A stretch of DNA of 6,954 bases, taken from assembly GCF_946885885.1 (NCBI RefSeq), contig NZ_CAMPHN010000210.1, forward strand, positions 1 through 6,954, written 5' to 3'. The stretch comes from an uncultured Pseudomonas sp. (GTDB lineage: Bacteria; Pseudomonadota; Gammaproteobacteria; Pseudomonadales; Pseudomonadaceae). Under the pieces are notes generated by a model, which had not been told where the DNA came from, searched no databases, and worked only from the letters and a program-made list of their open reading frames with translations. The position numbers were made by a program, and so were the translations under genes. This document shows, in pieces, positions 5,208 through 6,954 of the stretch. Positions within the stretch are counted from its first letter, which is position 1, and every line of letters starts with the position of its first letter.

Positions 5208-6458
5208 TCAATCCCAGCTCAACGCCCCACCGGTCTGATACTCAATAACCCGCGTCTCGAAGAAGTTCTTCTCCTTCTTCAGGTCCATGATTTCGCTCAT
5301 CCATGGGAAGGGGTTGGTGGTGCCCGGGTACTCTTCCTTCAGGCCGATCTGGGTCAGGCGGCGGTTGGCGATAAATTTGAGGTAGTCCTCCATCATCGCG
5401 GCGTTCATGCCCAGTACGCCGCGCGGCATGGTATCGCGTGCGTATTCGATTTCCAGTTGGGTGCCCTGGAGGATCATCTGGGTCGCTTCGTCCTTCATTG
5501 CGGCGTCCCACAGGTGTGGGTTTTCGATCTTGATCTGGTTGATCACGTCGATGCCGAAGTTCAGGTGCATGGATTCGTCGCGCAGGATGTATTGGAACTG
5601 CTCGGCGACGCCGGTCATCTTGTTGCGGCGGCCCATGGAGAGGATCTGGGTGAAGCCGCAATAGAAGAAGATGCCTTCCAGTACGCAGTAGTAGGCGATG
5701 AGGTTGCGCAGCAGTTCTTTGTCGGTCTCGACGGTGCCGGTGTTGAACTGCGGGTTGGAGATGGCGCGGGTGTATTTCAGGCCCCAGCTGGCCTTTTTCG
5801 CGACGCTCGGGATCTCGTGGTACATGTTGAAGATTTCGCCTTCGTCCATGCCCAGCGATTCGATGCAGTACTGGTAGGCGTGGGTGTGGATCGCCTCTTC
5901 GAAGGCCTGGCGCAGGATGTACTGGCGGCATTCGGGGTTGGTGATCAGGCGGTACACGGCGAGGGCTAGGTTGTTGGCGACCAGGCTGTCGGCGGTGGAG
6001 AAGAAGCCGAGGTTGCGCATGACGATGCGACGCTCGTCGTCGGTCAGGCCGTCGGTGCTTTTCCACAACGCGATGTCCGCGTTCATGTTCACTTCCTGGG
6101 GCATCCAGTGGTTGGCGCAACCATCCAGATACTTCTGCCAGGCCCAGTCGTACTTGAAGGGTACGAGTTGGTTGAGGTCGGCGCGGGCGTTGATCATCTG
6201 CTTGTCGCCGACCTGTACGCGGGCGGCGGAGCCTTCCAGCTCGTCGAGGCCTTCCTGGATGTCCAGTTGGTCGAGGGCGGCTTTGGCGCGGGCCACGGCG
6301 GCGCTGTCGTCGGCGGCCACGGCACGGGCTTCGACGGCGGCGGCACCGCCGACCTGGTCGAGTTTGTCGATGTTCATGTCTGCGACTTGGGCAGTGGTGG
6401 TGCTGGAAGCGGCTGCGTCTGCGCCGTCTTCCTTGTCGAATTCATCCCAGCTCAGCAT
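5208..6458 (-). CDS. nrdB: Ribonucleoside-diphosphate reductase class Ia, beta subunit (R2)
   Basis: A 416-residue diiron-tyrosyl radical subunit that partners NrdA to reduce ribonucleoside diphosphates to deoxyribonucleotides in the cytoplasm. Seen: metal ligands Asp157 (TADSLVANN), Glu188 and His191 ([10 protein letters not shown]), Glu261 (LEGIFFY), Glu295 and His298 ([10 protein letters not shown]). Tyr195, four residues after His191, matches the radical tyrosine position (Tyr122 in E. coli), and Asp157 to Glu188 keeps the E. coli spacing of 31. It is longer than E. coli R2 (376) because of an Ala/Asp-rich N-terminal stretch (about residues 10-95), usual in pseudomonads. ATG 6458 is preceded by AGGAG (6466-6470) at 7 nt. 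The C-terminus, TGGALSWD, is where R2 proteins contact NrdA. Codons are strongly G/C-ending, unlike the CBASS genes. nrdA is not in the window and is expected beyond the right edge. Confidence 0.97.
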   Translation of the reverse strand: MLSWDEFDKEDGADAAASSTTTAQVADMNIDKLDQVGGAAAVEARAVAADDSAAVARAKAALDQLDIQEGLDELEGSAARVQVGDKQMINARADLNQLVPFKYDWAWQKYLDGCANHWMPQEVNMNADIALWKSTDGLTDDERRIVMRNLGFFSTADSLVANNLALAVYRLITNPECRQYILRQAFEEAIHTHAYQYCIESLGMDEGEIFNMYHEIPSVAKKASWGLKYTRAISNPQFNTGTVETDKELLRNLIAYYCVLEGIFFYCGFTQILSMGRRNKMTGVAEQFQYILRDESMHLNFGIDVINQIKIENPHLWDAAMKDEATQMILQGTQLEIEYARDTMPRGVLGMNAAMMEDYLKFIANRRLTQIGLKEEYPGTTNPFPWMSEIMDLKKEKNFFETRVIEYQTGGALSWD

Positions 6459-6478
6459 GGCTTGGCTCCTGGCTTGTG

Positions 6479-6498
6479 GGCCGGCGGGATAGCCGGCC
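6479..6498 (-). promoter_or_regulatory. nrdB leader hairpin
   Basis: GGCCGGC (6479-6485) pairs perfectly with GCCGGCC (6492-6498) around GGGATA. In the minus-strand transcript it sits 8 nt before the AGGAG ribosome binding site of nrdB. It could tune translation or protect a processed 5' end; no U-tract follows, so termination is unlikely. Confidence 0.45.
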
Positions 6499-6521
6499 TG
6501 TATGGATGTACAGATGTTTCT

Positions 6522-6549
6522 AGTATGTTTCGTTGCGTGTGGCGCGCAA
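6522..6549 (-). promoter_or_regulatory. Weak sigma-70 promoter candidate for nrdB
   Basis: On the minus strand, TTGCGC (6544-6549) and CATACT (6522-6527, 4 of 6 to TATAAT) are 16 nt apart, about 64 nt from the nrdB start. The match is poor and nrdB may instead be read through from nrdA. Confidence 0.2.
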
Positions 6550-6591
6550 GGTGAAACGGGTACCGCTGGTCGGGGTGGGCGCTATGACTGG

Positions 6592-6633
6592 CCTCACCCT
6601 TTGCCCTCTTTAACCGCGAGCGGGAGAGGGTGG
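6592..6633. repeat. Pseudomonas-type palindromic repeat (CTCACCC...GAGAGGGTGGG), copy 1
   Basis: CTCACCC (6593-6599) and GCCCTCT (6603-6609) can pair with the GGGAGAGGGTGGG right arm (6622-6634) around a short loop. This is the common CCCTCACCC/GAGAGGG palindromic family of Pseudomonas intergenic DNA. A related, interrupted unit lies at 6666-6751. Confidence 0.55.
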
Positions 6634-6665
6634 GTATTCATTTGGGTGGGGCGGTGTTGCTTCGG

Positions 6666-6751
6666 CCCCTCACCCTAGCCCTCGGCTTTGGCATCCTGCG
6701 TCGCCCTACCTCCTGCATCCTTGCAGTCGTCTCCCCGGAGGGGCGAGGGGA
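6666..6751. repeat. Pseudomonas-type palindromic repeat, copy 2, with an internal insertion
   Basis: Outer arms CCCCTC (6666-6671) and GAGGGG (6745-6750) resemble copy 1, but about 46 bases lie between CCCTAGCCCTC and CTCCCCGGAGG. That insert carries two near-identical pieces: GCATCCTGCGTCG (from 6691) and GCATCCTTGCAGTCG (from 6715). Confidence 0.5.
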
Positions 6752-6798
6752 CTGACCGTGGTGTGCTCTGGAGTTGTTTCACCCGTCGAGCATGTGGT

Positions 6799-6822
6799 TT
6801 CGCGGCCAAGGCCGCTCCTACA
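6799..6822. repeat. REP-like element
   Basis: GCGGCC-AA-GGCCGC (6802-6815) is a 6-bp perfect stem with an AA loop, followed by TCCTACA. Stem and flank match the very common Pseudomonas REP form. It is a single copy here; partners and any RAYT gene would be elsewhere. Confidence 0.7.
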
Positions 6823-6883
6823 AAAACGTTTAGCGTCCAGCATTCAGCGTTCGAGCGTGTAGCTGAGCGAGTGAGCGCTAGGC

Positions 6884-6944
6884 GCCTGTCAGGTCGGAAC
6901 CCCTGAGCGTACGCATGTACGTGATGGGGGCCGGCCTGGCAGGC
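6884..6944. repeat. Long imperfect hairpin at the right edge
   Basis: GCCTGTCAGGTCGG (6884-6897) pairs with CCGGCCTGGCAGGC (6931-6944) at 12 of 14 positions, the other two being possible G-U wobbles in one strand's RNA. Inside, CCCC (6900-6903) can pair with GGGG near 6926, and CGTAC-GCAT-GTACG (6908-6921) forms a tip hairpin. It lies upstream of nrdB, on the nrdA side, and could be an end-of-gene structure or another dispersed repeat. Confidence 0.5.
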
Positions 6945-6954
6945 AACAACGCGC

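Noticed and set aside
5457..5969. 170-codon plus-strand open frame
   Set aside because: It lies wholly opposite nrdB, whose codon bias opens antisense frames; the Val/Gly/Asp-rich product is typical of an antisense shadow.
5884..6554. Plus-strand open frames of 202 and 148 codons
   Set aside because: Antisense to the nrdB N-terminal region, low-complexity Ser/Ala- or Gly/Val-rich products, no start context.
6688..6906. 72-codon plus-strand open frame
   Set aside because: It consists of the palindromic repeats and REP-like element upstream of nrdB.

Overview
The window looks like a Pseudomonas chromosome (sensu lato). The right part holds nrdB, the class Ia ribonucleotide reductase small subunit, in the roughly 416-residue form with a long N-terminal extension that is familiar from pseudomonads. 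Its upstream gap carries the short GC-rich palindromes (REP-like, with the TCCTACA flank, and the CCCTCACCC...GAGGG type) common between Pseudomonas genes. All identified genes lie on the minus strand, so transcription runs from high to low coordinates.

Positions 184-4591 hold a complete, apparently intact four-gene type II (short) CBASS anti-phage operon. In transcription order it encodes CapV (patatin-like phospholipase effector), a DncV/CdnA-type CD-NTase (cyclic dinucleotide synthase), Cap2 (E2-E1 fusion ligase) and Cap3 (JAMM/JAB isopeptidase). The genes are tightly packed: capV and cdnA overlap by 8 bp, cdnA and cap2 are 1 nt apart, and cap2 and cap3 overlap by 16 bp. All key catalytic residues are present. 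The expected logic, from characterised family members, is: Cap2 joins the C-terminus of the CD-NTase (which ends in Gly) to target molecules and primes it; phage infection triggers cyclic dinucleotide synthesis (3',3'-cGAMP in close relatives); the messenger activates CapV, which degrades membrane phospholipids; and Cap3 reverses the conjugation. The system is known, not new.

Positions 4592-5207, between nrdB and CBASS, are the least explained part. A convincing 42-codon gene (4650-4778, minus) has a good ribosome binding site and is followed at once by an 11-bp perfect stem. A second short frame (4850-4972) has coding-like sequence but no normal start in its full-length form. At least seven inverted repeats of 8 bp or more are packed into these 600 bases. 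The region may be the edge of an acquired island, but no integrase or att repeat is visible.

Positions 6459-6954, upstream of nrdB, contain no convincing gene. They hold a nrdB leader hairpin, a weak promoter candidate and four palindromic repeats. Positions 1-183, downstream of cap3, show only AT-rich sequence with small inverted repeats and no convincing gene.
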